Positions 36,553-45,371 of a stretch of 64,000 nt of DNA are shown here, one piece after another. Numbering within the stretch: position 1 is the stretch's first letter; each line of letters starts with the position of its first letter. Below the pieces are notes generated by a model. The model made no database searches and was not told the DNA's origin. It saw only the letters and a program-made list of their open reading frames with translations. The stretch comes from an uncultured Lachnospiraceae bacterium (lineage in GTDB: Bacteria > Bacillota > Clostridia > Lachnospirales > Lachnospiraceae), in NCBI GenBank assembly GCA_947627365.1, contig CANQVT010000002.1, positions 1 through 64,000 on the forward strand, in the 5' to 3' direction. A program made the position numbers and the translations under genes.

Positions 36553-37578
36553 TTATTTTTCAAATAAAGATTTCTTTGGCAAAATATGATTAAATGCATT
36601 AATTACTATGTTTTTATTTTTTAAAAAATCCTTTTGTGTCATTTCCCCATCATTGAGCACAACTATTTTACCCCTTTGCTTTTTTATATAAGCTACGCAA
36701 TCCTGAATACTATCCCTGTCCTTTTCGATAAAAAATGTCTTTCCAATATTAGCTTTCCGCGGGACAAAATTTCCACTTGCCAGTTGCCAGTTTCTCATAA
36801 CCCACTGATTATAATCTAATTTTGTCCGAAAACGATTATTACACGTCTCTTGAAGCAAATCCGGCTCCATTTCCCAAATAATGTCAAAAGTACTTTTTAA
36901 AAAGGAACTTGGCAAATGATACTGCAGAATACCAGGAAATCTGGGACATGGCAATAAATACAGAGTCCTCAGCAAATCTTTCCCATATTTCAAATTAAAC
37001 CATTTGCCTGGGTTCTTTCGGATAACCTGATGCATGTTAAAGTATTTATTTGTTATCTGGATTGCCTGTTGCGGGTAATAATTGAATCCAGCGTTTATCT
37101 CAGGGCAATGCACACTTAAGACAGCAGAATCACAAGGAAGACCATTTTTAAAGAAATCTGTCTCCTTAGTCTCATTGATCAAAAACATATCATCATTAAA
37201 ATAGACAAACTGTTCCGATAGTCCTTTAATCTTATGCAAGTTCAATTCTAATGGCTGACTATTAAACGTAGGTAAATAGCAATCAGGCATATAATCTGTA
37301 TGCTTCACAATCACCAGCTTGGGATGGTCTGTGTTAAGCCATGGAGGAAGATGTCCCCATGTGATAAAAAAAATTTTGTGTACCCATGGAGCAAACTTTT
37401 CTACACCTCGGAACCAATACTGAAGATTATCCCAATCGCGATATCTCTGTGGTCTGGTATCCGTCTGCTGCCCCGGTATATATTTATTTTTTTCCTTCTG
37501 CCATTTAGGATCATTCCCGTCTACCCATAAAATCACAAAATCAATTGGCAGATTTTCCAATACATTTTTGCTAGTCAT
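36553..37578 (-). CDS. Stealth family sugar-phosphate transferase
   Basis: A 341-residue protein with the Stealth conserved regions in order: CR1 IDFVILWVDGNDPKW (about 13-27), CR2 around RDWDNLQYWFRGVEKFAPWV, CR3 QFVYFNDDMFL (about 127-137) and a C-terminal CR4-like part. Known members (capsule polymerases such as SacB) transfer hexose-1-phosphate and create phosphodiester bonds in polysaccharides. Here it predicts phosphate linkages, or possibly transfer of a phosphonate, in the polymer. The ribosome site is weak and the gene is AT-rich. Confidence 0.9.
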   Translation of the reverse strand: MTSKNVLENLPIDFVILWVDGNDPKWQKEKNKYIPGQQTDTRPQRYRDWDNLQYWFRGVEKFAPWVHKIFFITWGHLPPWLNTDHPKLVIVKHTDYMPDCYLPTFNSQPLELNLHKIKGLSEQFVYFNDDMFLINETKETDFFKNGLPCDSAVLSVHCPEINAGFNYYPQQAIQITNKYFNMHQVIRKNPGKWFNLKYGKDLLRTLYLLPCPRFPGILQYHLPSSFLKSTFDIIWEMEPDLLQETCNNRFRTKLDYNQWVMRNWQLASGNFVPRKANIGKTFFIEKDRDSIQDCVAYIKKQRGKIVVLNDGEMTQKDFLKNKNIVINAFNHILPKKSLFEK

Positions 37579-37648
37579 ATTTATTAGATTTCATGATGTT
37601 TTATCGAAAACATCTACACTCCATTCCCTCAGTGTATTCTCTCAATTT

Positions 37649-38710
37649 CTATCTATTATCTTTCAATCGATGAAATATCGCCGGGTTATGTTTCCTTATC
37701 TGATAAATCAATTTCCCCATCACATACGCTCCTGAAGGCCAGTTCCAGCGTATTGGGAGAACAAATATCCTCATCTTTACGGAACGGCATCTGGCATACT
37801 GCACCGCTTCCCTGACATCCGGATGTCCGATCAATGCTTTGATTTTTCTATACTTTTGCCTGGCAGTAAGTTGCTTTTTTGCATGGAAAAGGTTCTCGAT
37901 ACAACCTGCAATCCGCTCGACAAATTCCCGGCTCGTGTATTCCCTGGCCTTCTCGTCCCACACCCCAAGTTCCTTAAAATGATACTGAAATTCTTGATAT
38001 TCTTTATATCTGATATCAAAAAAATTTTCCCTATACTTTTCTGTTGTAGATCCGACACGTTCCCGCACATAATCGTACAGGCAACATTCGGTAAAAGCTA
38101 CCGACTGTGTTTTGGATAAGAATAGCCGATTAAAAACACGATCTTCCGTATAGACATGACCATCCCGAAACCGTATTCCATATTTACGGATTGTTCCCAT
38201 ACGATAAAGCTTATGCCAGACATAAGAGAGCATTTCTGCATCCCATATATCAATATAATCATTTTTTATGTCTTCTAAGCTATAGTAGACAGACGCACGC
38301 CAAGTCTTATTTTCTAGGTAATCCTGTCCTTTCTCAGAGCCTTCGACCTTTATTCGATAGCCGCAGACCGCCATATCTGTATGTTTTTCTTCTATTACGG
38401 AAACCAACGTTTCAATCATTTCCGGATGATACTCGTCGTCTACATCCAAAAATATAATATACGCACCTTTCGCTGCATCAAGTCCTGCGTTTCTTGCCCT
38501 TGCGGTCCCCTCATTTTCCTGATTAATCAGTCTAAACCGCTCATCCTCTGTTACAACTTTTTTGCATACGTTCAAACTTTGATCTGTCGATCCGTCATTT
38601 ACAAAGAATACTTCTATATTCTGATAGGTTTGGCTGCAAAGGTATCTCGCGCAGTTTTCAATGTATTTTTCTCCGTTATAAACGGGAATAACAACACTAA
38701 CCAGTTCCAT
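37649..38710 (-). CDS. GT2 family glycosyltransferase
   Basis: A 353-residue GT-A enzyme: ELVSVVIPVYNGEKYI at the start, NDGSTDQS, and the metal-binding DVDD in FLDVDDEYHPEM (about 90-93). The C-terminal 150 residues are helical. It should add a sugar to the lipid-linked intermediate. GTG codons 6 and 12 bases upstream of ATG 38710 are possible starts, the nearer of them with better spacing from AAGGA. Confidence 0.9.
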   Translation of the reverse strand: MELVSVVIPVYNGEKYIENCARYLCSQTYQNIEVFFVNDGSTDQSLNVCKKVVTEDERFRLINQENEGTARARNAGLDAAKGAYIIFLDVDDEYHPEMIETLVSVIEEKHTDMAVCGYRIKVEGSEKGQDYLENKTWRASVYYSLEDIKNDYIDIWDAEMLSYVWHKLYRMGTIRKYGIRFRDGHVYTEDRVFNRLFLSKTQSVAFTECCLYDYVRERVGSTTEKYRENFFDIRYKEYQEFQYHFKELGVWDEKAREYTSREFVERIAGCIENLFHAKKQLTARQKYRKIKALIGHPDVREAVQYARCRSVKMRIFVLPIRWNWPSGAYVMGKLIYQIRKHNPAIFHRLKDNR

Positions 38711-38762
38711 TTTCACCCACACACTTTTCCTTTTAGATCATATGTGTATTGAAAGAATTAAT

Positions 38763-39398
38763 TTAACAAGCACCATCTCCACTGATTACACTGAAAAAAG
38801 TTTTACACAATATTTTTATATCATTCCATATGCTCTCTTCTTTAATATACTTCAGATCCAATTCTACCCACTGCTGAAAAGGTATTTTATTTCTTCCGCT
38901 GCACTGCCAATAACATGTCAGTCCTGGTTTGACCAGCATTCTCTGCCTCTGATACGCGTTCAACCTCGCTGTTTCATACGTCGGCAATGGCCTTGGTCCG
39001 ACAAAACTCATCTCTCCTCTCAGGATATTGACGAGCTGCGGCAATTCGTCCAGACTCATTCTTCTTAAAAATCGACCGACACGTGTAATACGCGGATCAT
39101 TCTTTATTTTAAAGGCCGGTCCGTCTAATTCATTCCGGAACTCTAACCCCTTCCGAAACTCTGGGGCATCCTGAAACATTGTGCGGAATTTCCATATTAT
39201 AAACACTTTTCCATTTAATCCGTTTCTCTCTTGGAAGAAAAGAACCGGACCCGGATTGTCGATAAATATTGCAACAGCTATAAGCAAATGGGCAGGAACA
39301 AATATAATCAGGCCTATAATACTGAAAAAGATGTCAAACGCCCTCTTGCAAAAGCGATGTCCTGTTTTTCGATTGGGTATGACGATTTTCTCGTCCAT
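38763..39398 (-). CDS. polyprenyl-phosphate sugar-1-phosphate transferase (priming enzyme)
   Basis: Starts the repeat unit by moving a sugar-1-phosphate onto undecaprenyl phosphate. The 211-residue protein has one N-terminal membrane segment (about 18-45) and the catalytic domain motifs WKFRTM, DELPQL and GPRPLP of the small (PglC-type) bacterial sugar transferase family. ATG 39398 follows GGGGTGAG; an in-frame GTG 12 bases upstream is less likely. It sits between cpsD and the GT2 gene, the usual order in Gram-positive Wzy-dependent clusters. Confidence 0.93.
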   Translation of the reverse strand: MDEKIVIPNRKTGHRFCKRAFDIFFSIIGLIIFVPAHLLIAVAIFIDNPGPVLFFQERNGLNGKVFIIWKFRTMFQDAPEFRKGLEFRNELDGPAFKIKNDPRITRVGRFLRRMSLDELPQLVNILRGEMSFVGPRPLPTYETARLNAYQRQRMLVKPGLTCYWQCSGRNKIPFQQWVELDLKYIKEESIWNDIKILCKTFFSVISGDGAC

Positions 39399-39418
39399 TG
39401 ATATTCTCACCCCATATT

Positions 39419-40138
39419 TCAGCGAACGGTTTTTTCATTTTCATTTCCATAATAAGAGCCATAGTACTCCCCGTAGCGCTTCCCATAATACTTCCCATAG
39501 TATCGACTCGACGACAGCTCCACCTCGTTCAGCACGCACCCAAGGATCTTTGCTCCGGCCGTCTCGATCTGTCCTTTGATCCTCTGTGCCAAACGGTAGC
39601 TGACCTCCCCATCCCGCAACACCAGCACCACACCGTCGCAGTTTCTCGCCACCACCGCGGCATCGATCACGCTTCCAACCGGAGGCGTGTCAATGATGAC
39701 CATGTCAAAGACATCCCTTGCAGATTTCACCAAAGTGTTGAATCGCTCGCTCCCCAACAGTTCGCTTGGGTTTGGAGGTTGTTGCCCTGCAAACATGATA
39801 TAGAGATCCTGCACGGTTGTCCGGTATATGATATCGTCCATGGAGTTTCGCCCGATCAGGTAATGTGTCAGTCCGTACTCTGGTTTTCCGTATCTGATAT
39901 GCTTCTGCATGACAGATTTTCGCAGGTCAGCGTCGATCAGGAGTGTCTTCTTTCCATTTTCAGCAAAAGCGCACGCCAGTTCAAAGCTGATGGTCGATTT
40001 CCCGTCTCCGGGCAGCGCGCTCGTCACGCAGATCACCTTCACATCCTCGCCGGAGAATTCTATATTGGATCTTAGTGTTTTGAATGCCTCCTGTACCTGG
40101 AAGCTGTTTTGGTTTTCCCGAATCTCTATCGTTTCCAT
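39419..40138 (-). CDS. CpsD/CapB-type tyrosine autokinase
   Basis: A 239-residue BY-kinase. Walker A GDGKST (about 43-48), Walker A' LLIDADLRKS and Walker B VIIDTPPVGS are intact. The C-terminus ends in a Tyr-rich tail with eight or more tyrosines in YYGK/RYGE/YYGS steps, the autophosphorylation cluster that controls chain length through CpsC. GAGGAG precedes the start. The matching phosphotyrosine phosphatase (CpsB/Wzb) is not in the window. Confidence 0.94.
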   Translation of the reverse strand: METIEIRENQNSFQVQEAFKTLRSNIEFSGEDVKVICVTSALPGDGKSTISFELACAFAENGKKTLLIDADLRKSVMQKHIRYGKPEYGLTHYLIGRNSMDDIIYRTTVQDLYIMFAGQQPPNPSELLGSERFNTLVKSARDVFDMVIIDTPPVGSVIDAAVVARNCDGVVLVLRDGEVSYRLAQRIKGQIETAGAKILGCVLNEVELSSSRYYGKYYGKRYGEYYGSYYGNENEKTVR

Positions 40139-40159
40139 GCGTTCAGATCTCCTCTGTTC

Positions 40160-40912
40160 TCACTTTCTATTCTTCCTGATTTCAGCTCCGGATTTCTTTT
40201 TTCCCCGTGAGGATTTCCCTGAAGCAGATGTCTCCATCCTCGGAATCATCGCCAGGGTCGAGAGATTCAGATATTTCTTGATGTCGTCCGCACTTTTTAT
40301 CGTATCGTCCATCAGAAATCTTACGATCAGTATTATAAACACGACCATAAATCCGATCAGAACCGAGACGACCGCCCAGATCATTTTGGACGGTGAAGAC
40401 GGCTCCTCCGGCAGGTTTGCCTCCTCCGCCACATTAACAGCTTCCACATCAGTCACGGCGCGGATATGCTTCGCCGCGGTCTCCCGAATGCTTGCTGCGA
40501 TCTTCTGCGCCATCTCCGGGGAAGGATCCTCTACAGTGATAGATAGGATACGTGTGTCTGTCATGTTTTCCACAGTAACTCGTTCATACAGATCCTTGTA
40601 TTCATCCTCAAGTCCACACTCGCGAATCACTGCTTCCAGGACGTCCCGGCTCACAATCAGCGCCTCATAGTCCTTCGTCAGCTGGCTCGACATCTGCATA
40701 TCACTGTACGTGAGCGTGCCTGTCGTCTGCTTGTTGAGGATGATGATTTTCGTCGTGGATTCATACTTCGGGGTGATCACAAACAGGCAGATGCCCATGC
40801 CGATTGTACCGGTCAGCAGCATCGCCGCCAGAAACAGGTACCAGCGCCGCGCCAAGTAAAAGAATAGCTCTACCACATTGATTTCAATGACGTCTCTGTT
40901 GTTATTTCGCAT
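40160..40912 (-). CDS. Wzz/CpsC chain-length regulator
   Basis: A 250-residue membrane protein with two helices (about 18-40 and 188-212) flanking an extracellular domain, the topology of polysaccharide co-polymerases of the Gram-positive CpsC type. It activates the neighbouring CpsD kinase through its C-terminal cytoplasmic tail, which here is short and Lys/Arg-rich. It lies 22 bases before cpsD on the same strand. Confidence 0.92.
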   Translation of the reverse strand: MRNNNRDVIEINVVELFFYLARRWYLFLAAMLLTGTIGMGICLFVITPKYESTTKIIILNKQTTGTLTYSDMQMSSQLTKDYEALIVSRDVLEAVIRECGLEDEYKDLYERVTVENMTDTRILSITVEDPSPEMAQKIAASIRETAAKHIRAVTDVEAVNVAEEANLPEEPSSPSKMIWAVVSVLIGFMVVFIILIVRFLMDDTIKSADDIKKYLNLSTLAMIPRMETSASGKSSRGKKKSGAEIRKNRK

Positions 40913-41036
40913 ACATGAAATATCTCCTTGCCTTTTCCTGATAGCTTTCTATATAGTCCCGAAACCTGACGGCTCTATAACGAGATACCTTCCATTGAGA
41001 TTCCAGAGACGGATCTGCGCTTTTTCCATGCAACAG

Positions 41037-41981
41037 CTATATTGTTATACTCTGTCTGAAATACTGTATCGTACTCTCCAGGCCTTCTTTCAAAGCGATT
41101 GTTGGCTTCCAGCCCAATTCCCTCTCCGCCAGACTGATATCCGGCTTTCTCTGGGTCGGATCGTCCTCCGGAAGCGGCATATAAATCAGCTTCGATTTTG
41201 AGCCGGTCGTCTGCAGCACCAACTCCGCAAGCTCAAGCATCGTAAATTCCTTGGGATTACCGAGGTTCACCGGCCCGGTGAAACCATCCCGGCTGTTCAT
41301 CATCCGGATCAGGCCGTCCACCAGATCGTCCACATAGCAAAAACTTCTGGTCTGCTCTCCGCTACCATAGATCGTGATATCCTCGCCTCTGAGCGCCTGC
41401 ACGATGAAATTAGACACGACGCGTCCATCGTCCGGACGCATCCGCGGACCGTATGTATTGAAGATGCGCACGACCTTGATATCCAGACCGTGCTGCCTGT
41501 GATAATCAAAGAATAATGCCTCCGCCATGCGCTTGCCCTCGTCATAGCAGGAGCGCACGCCGTGCGGATTCACATTCCCCCAGTAGTCCTCTGTCTGAGG
41601 GTGAATCGCTGGATCGCCGTACACCTCGCTCGTGCTCGCCTGAAGAATCCGCGCATGGCAGCGTTTCGCAAGGCCGAGCATATATAACGCGCCGATCACA
41701 CTGGTCTTGGCTGTCTTGATCGGATCGTATTGATAATGAATCGGGCTTGCCGGGCAGGCCAGATTATAGATCTGGTCACACTCCACATACACCGGCTCCA
41801 GCACGTCATGCCGGACAAATTCAAAATACGGATGATTCATCAGATGGCGAATATTGTCCTTGCGCCCGGTAAACAGATTGTCCAGGCAGATGACTTCGTT
41901 CCCCTCCTCCAGCAGTTTTTCACATAAATGCGAACCGATGAAGCCGGCTCCTCCGGTAACCAGAATTCTATTATGTTCCAT
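41037..41981 (-). CDS. UDP-glucuronate decarboxylase (UDP-xylose synthase)
   Basis: Makes UDP-xylose from UDP-glucuronate with bound NAD+. The 314-residue SDR-fold enzyme has GGAGFIGS (10-17), the UXS-specific [10 protein letters not shown] segment, catalytic Ser in ASTSEVYGD and YDEGK for the YxxxK pair. It is the first gene of the polysaccharide operon, directly after the promoter with direct repeats, and AGGGGATA precedes the ATG. It predicts xylose or a xylose-derived sugar in the polymer; UDP-glucuronate must come from genes elsewhere. Confidence 0.95.
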   Translation of the reverse strand: MEHNRILVTGGAGFIGSHLCEKLLEEGNEVICLDNLFTGRKDNIRHLMNHPYFEFVRHDVLEPVYVECDQIYNLACPASPIHYQYDPIKTAKTSVIGALYMLGLAKRCHARILQASTSEVYGDPAIHPQTEDYWGNVNPHGVRSCYDEGKRMAEALFFDYHRQHGLDIKVVRIFNTYGPRMRPDDGRVVSNFIVQALRGEDITIYGSGEQTRSFCYVDDLVDGLIRMMNSRDGFTGPVNLGNPKEFTMLELAELVLQTTGSKSKLIYMPLPEDDPTQRKPDISLAERELGWKPTIALKEGLESTIQYFRQSITI

Positions 41982-42026
41982 ACTTATCCCCTATTATCTA
42001 TTTTATAGTTCAAAAAATGTAATTGT

Positions 42027-42054
42027 ATTTTATAAAATAGAAATGTTCTGTCAA
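42027..42054 (-). promoter_or_regulatory. promoter of the phosphonate polysaccharide operon
   Basis: On the minus strand: a perfect -35 TTGACA (42049-42054), a 16-bp spacer and a -10 TAAAAT (42027-42032), about 45 bases before the UXS start. It should drive the whole 41981-27336 operon; no other clear promoter is seen within the operon. Confidence 0.7.
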
Positions 42055-42061
42055 CAAGTCT

Positions 42062-42093
42062 GGAACCGATTGCACTTTTGAGGGAACCGATTG
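42062..42093. promoter_or_regulatory. direct repeat, probable LytTR-regulator binding site
   Basis: GGAACCGATTG occurs twice, at 42062-42072 and 42083-42093: an 11-bp perfect direct repeat with 21-bp start-to-start spacing, the spacing typical of LytTR sites. It ends 8 bp upstream of the -35 box. On the minus strand each copy contains a GTT core (CAATCGGTTCC). The gene for a LytTR regulator lies directly alongside. Confidence 0.65.
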
Positions 42094-42109
42094 TCGGATA
42101 AGATAAGCT

Positions 42110-42877
42110 TTAGTCGTTCTGCAGCCCATCATATTCTCCGTTCAAGTCCTCACAATAATAGTCAAGATAGCTCTTCCGCAGACCTCGATAGGCGCCCCTC
42201 GGGAGGTAGATTGTTGTTCCGTCATCCAATATAAGTTCATTGATGTTAACACTGTCGATATGCTCCAGATTCACAATATAGCTGTTTGCGATTCGCAGAA
42301 TTTCCGGGTAAGACGACAGCAGTTCCTCCAACCCGATCATGCTCATATGCAGACAATACGTCGTACCGTCCGCCAAATGCAGATACTGGTTCTTTTTTTG
42401 TGCTTCGCAGTATACGATATCGCGAATCGCAATCCGGCACTTTCTGTTGTCTACGCTGAGCAAAACATATTTTTTTCGCTCGTTCTCGATTTCCGCAAGC
42501 AGTCGGTCGAGCAGCTGGTGCAGACGATGCTCCGAAATCGGCTTCACCAAATACTGCGTTGCATCTACCTGGAATGCATCCAGCGCAAAGTCTGTGGAGC
42601 TGGTAAGGAAAACAATCCTGCAGTCATTCCCATTCAGGCGCAGCTCCTTCGCCGCCTCTATCCCTGACATTCCCGGCATATAGATGTCCAGAAACAAAAT
42701 GTCCGGCAGATACTTCTGCTTATTGATCGCAGCGAGAAGCTCCTCCACGCTCTCAAATTGTCTGACGGAAAACACACAGTCGGGATGGGCCTCACGATAG
42801 GAATCCAACATTTTCCGCGTTTTGTCCATCTCAGCGGTTTCATTGTCACAAAGGGCGATCTGGCATATATTACCCAT
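42110..42877 (-). CDS. LytTR family response regulator
   Basis: A 255-residue regulator. The receiver domain (about 1-128) has the phospho-acceptor Asp in LFLDIYMPGMSG and acidic DNE near the N-terminus; the LytTR DNA-binding domain (about 145-245) contains IVYCEAQKKNQYLHL and NLEHIDSVN. It lies 128 bases upstream of the polysaccharide operon, facing the same way, and a direct repeat with LytTR spacing stands in between. It is therefore the likely regulator of that operon. No sensor kinase gene is adjacent, so the signal is unknown. Confidence 0.93.
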   Translation of the reverse strand: MGNICQIALCDNETAEMDKTRKMLDSYREAHPDCVFSVRQFESVEELLAAINKQKYLPDILFLDIYMPGMSGIEAAKELRLNGNDCRIVFLTSSTDFALDAFQVDATQYLVKPISEHRLHQLLDRLLAEIENERKKYVLLSVDNRKCRIAIRDIVYCEAQKKNQYLHLADGTTYCLHMSMIGLEELLSSYPEILRIANSYIVNLEHIDSVNINELILDDGTTIYLPRGAYRGLRKSYLDYYCEDLNGEYDGLQND

Positions 42878-43148
42878 TTATCTTCACACTTTCATTCTGT
42901 TTTTTGTCCGCACAGGTTGAACGTGCAATGCTGTTCTTATGTATTCTATCATACTATATTATATAATTGCGTAATTTTTTTAAAAAAAAGTGGGTTTATG
43001 CATATTTCTTGCAGAGGGGAAATTTGAGACAGTGAGAAGCGACTTCGCTTCATCTCGGTCGCGGCATTTGCTTCTAATTTATGAGCCGTGCTGCAACCTC
43101 GAGAAACCTTCGGTTTCCCTCGGTCGCGGGCATTCGCCCTATCATCCA
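42878..43148. repeat. intergenic region with two related hairpin repeats
   Basis: This gap contains no gene. Two related units, 43032-43071 and 43099-43138, each consist of a small hairpin (GAAGCGACTTCGCTTC; GAAACCTTCGGTTTC) followed by CTCGGTCGCGGCATT or a near copy. The stretch 42944-43000 is very AT-rich and may hold the LytTR gene promoter. The function of the repeats is unknown. Confidence 0.55.
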
Positions 43149-43196
43149 AAGAAAAAACAGACGCATGTGAGCTAGCTCACGCGTCTGTTTTTTCTT
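43149..43196. terminator. long bidirectional palindromic terminator after tRNA-Lys
   Basis: AAGAAAAAACAGACGC (43149-43164) pairs with GCGTCTGTTTTTTCTT (43181-43196) around the palindrome GTGAGCTAGCTCAC, with two unpaired bases. T-tracts flank both sides, so it can stop transcription from tRNA-Lys and from the other strand. Confidence 0.88.
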
Positions 43197-43275
43197 CGTC
43201 TGGCACGGCTCATTGCTTACGCGTAAAAAAAACACCGTCCCCGGTGCTCATTCGTCATCGAAAACAGTGCTTTAG

Positions 43276-43348
43276 TGCGCGATCAGGGGCTCGAACCCTG
43301 GACACCCTGATTAAGAGTCAGGTGCTCTACCAACTGAGCTAATCGCGC
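43276..43348 (-). tRNA. tRNA-Lys (anticodon CUU)
   Basis: A 73-nucleotide cloverleaf on the minus strand: acceptor GCGCGAT/ATCGCGC, D-arm GCTCAGTTGGTAGAGC, anticodon arm CCTGA-CTCTTAA-TCAGG giving CUU, T-arm CAGGG-TTCGAGC-CCCTG and discriminator A. The 3' CCA is not encoded. A strong terminator follows about 80 bases downstream. Confidence 0.97.
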
Positions 43349-43464
43349 ATTCCTTATGAACAAATGCTATTATAATACAAGGTTTCCCAAATTGCAATCC
43401 ACATTTTATACTTTTTTCATTTTTAAATTTTACTTTTTTTAGTTTTTTTTCACAATTTTAAGGC

Positions 43465-43493
43465 TTGAATCAAAGCCTGAAATCCTCTATACT
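43465..43493 (+). promoter_or_regulatory. promoter of the AI-2E family transporter gene
   Basis: TTGAAT (43465-43470), a 17-bp spacer and TATACT (43488-43493). The leader to ATG 43657 is about 155 bases and contains a modest GCCCTG/CAGGGC inverted repeat (about 43529-43569); I see no known riboswitch. The rest of the 43349-43656 gap is AT-rich without a gene. Confidence 0.65.
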
Positions 43494-43656
43494 GAATCAT
43501 AACCGATGCAGAAAATAACGCGAAAGTGCCCTGAAACACTGTAATTAAAAACCTCAAAGGACAGGGCTGTTTGTCTTTTCGGCTGTTAACCTCCCTGCAT
43601 TACCCGGTGGACTGTGCCAGAATAATCAAATCACCTGACAAAGAAAGATACTCGCC

Positions 43657-45003
43657 ATGAACAAAAAATCAGTACCCCAAAAGCATAACCCCGTAAAGCC
43701 TGCCGTATCTGACGCGTCTCTGACCTCGCAGGATCAGGAAACCTTCGCGAAAGCCGTACAGGCCTCCGCCGCGCCTGATTCCTCCCGGAAGAGGCAGCGC
43801 TTCATCAAGAACAACCAATATTTCACGATCTGTATTTACGCCGGCGTTATGGTATTGATCGCCGCGATTATTTTCAAGTGCGTTATTGACTTCGACAAGA
43901 CCAAGGCGTGGTTTGGACAGATCATCGGTATGCTATCGCCTTTTATTCTGGGCGCGCTGCTTGCCTACGTGCTCAATCCGATGGTGCGTATGTTTTCCCG
44001 CTGGATCGACAGACTCTGCGACCGTCTGAAATTCAAGCATTTTAAACTGAAACGCGGGGTTCGCACAGTGCTTGCGATCTTGATCACGTACATTATCGTG
44101 ATTGGCTTCGTCGTGCTTACGCTGCTGTATGTATTCCCGGAAATCGCCAAGAATATCGTGGACTTCGTTAATTATTTGCCGACGGCCTACAATACTGTAC
44201 TGGACCTTCTGGCCCGCCTGCAGAAGCGTTTTCCGAATCTTGAGATCAGCATGATCCGGGATTATCTGGCTAATGCGATGCCGGAGCTGGCCTCGTATTT
44301 GCAGAATTTCGCGACCAACATGGTGCCCGCGCTCTACACGATTTCAATGTCGATCGTCGACTGGGTCGTCAATCTCTTCGTCACCCTGATCGTGTCGATT
44401 TACATGCTGTACGACAAGCATCGAATCATGCATGCGGCCTGGCGCCTGATTTATGCGTTTCTTCCGAAGAAACATATTCCGGCATGTCAAGAGATCCTGG
44501 CTGAATGCAACCGCCTGTTCAGCAGCTTTGTCGTCGGCAAATTTATCGACTCGCTGATCATCGGAATCCTGTGCTTCATATTGATGACAATTCTGCGGCT
44601 GCCGTACACACTTCTGATCAGTATCGCCATCGGCGTCACAAACATGATCCCGTACTTCGGACCGTTCATCGGCGCGATCCCGGGCATCCTGATTATATTA
44701 TTCATCAGTCCTCTCCAGGCGTTTATATTCACGATCATGATCCTCTGCCTGCAACAGTTTGACGGACTGATCCTCGGCCCGAAGATCATTGGCAATTCCA
44801 CGGGTATGAAGCCCCTCTGGATCATCTTCGCGATCACGATCGGCGGGCATCTCGCCGGGCTCATCGGCATGTTCCTCGGAGTCCCGGTTGTGGCGATCCT
44901 CAGCTACCTCTTCGACCTTTATCTCGCGCACCGGCTTTCCCGGAGAAACATCTCCGACGAGATGGTCGAGAGTGCATTGCAAAAAATGGAGCTGGACGAC
45001 TGA
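43657..45003 (+). CDS. AI-2E/PerM family transporter
   Basis: A 448-residue membrane protein with about eight helices. A polar N-terminus of about 55 residues precedes the first helix; the conserved blocks include LSPFILGALLAYVLNPMV, FPEIAKNIVDFVNYLP, NMIPYFGPFIGAIPG and LQQFDGLILGPKIIGNSTG, the signature of the AI-2E (YtvI/PerM) family. Substrates of most members are unknown; Na+/H+ exchange has been shown for some, autoinducer export for one. It is a single gene with its own promoter. Confidence 0.9.
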   Translation: MNKKSVPQKHNPVKPAVSDASLTSQDQETFAKAVQASAAPDSSRKRQRFIKNNQYFTICIYAGVMVLIAAIIFKCVIDFDKTKAWFGQIIGMLSPFILGALLAYVLNPMVRMFSRWIDRLCDRLKFKHFKLKRGVRTVLAILITYIIVIGFVVLTLLYVFPEIAKNIVDFVNYLPTAYNTVLDLLARLQKRFPNLEISMIRDYLANAMPELASYLQNFATNMVPALYTISMSIVDWVVNLFVTLIVSIYMLYDKHRIMHAAWRLIYAFLPKKHIPACQEILAECNRLFSSFVVGKFIDSLIIGILCFILMTILRLPYTLLISIAIGVTNMIPYFGPFIGAIPGILIILFISPLQAFIFTIMILCLQQFDGLILGPKIIGNSTGMKPLWIIFAITIGGHLAGLIGMFLGVPVVAILSYLFDLYLAHRLSRRNISDEMVESALQKMELDD

Positions 45004-45042
45004 GTCCGGCTCCTTGTTTTTTGTGCGCTTACCTGCCCATGC

Positions 45043-45201
45043 TTATCTGCATTTGTTCTTATTGTTTTTCCTGTGTCCTACATTATCCAGCAGCCTCCGC
45101 ACTTCCTCGAGTGAACAGGAGATCTGCAATACCTTCTTGTGTATATCCGGCCGGTCGTACGCGAGCCGATACAGCTTTTTCTGAATTCCACCTCTTCGCA
45201 T
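45043..45201 (-). CDS. possible 52-residue protein, unknown
   Basis: A short frame from ATG 45201, preceded by GGGAG with five-base spacing. The product is basic and helical (RRGGIQKKLYRLAYDRPDIH, then an EEVRRLLDNV segment). The reading frame stays open further upstream, but that part looks unlike protein. No family is recognised. It fills a gap of about 370 bases between the AI-2E transporter and trmB that otherwise shows no feature; it may be a decayed gene. Confidence 0.3.
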   Translation of the reverse strand: MRRGGIQKKLYRLAYDRPDIHKKVLQISCSLEEVRRLLDNVGHRKNNKNKCR

Positions 45202-45371
45202 AGCAACTCCCACAAGATCGCCGTCGCCCGTCCCGACACCGGCAAAACGGTAGCCGCAGCCCCCGTCTATCGACGCTGAGACATCCTGTGACCAGCAATG
45301 CAAAATCCTCTGTCACCACTATACTATGCGCAAATTCCCCGGCCGCAACATATTTATCCCGCAGCCGTCCC

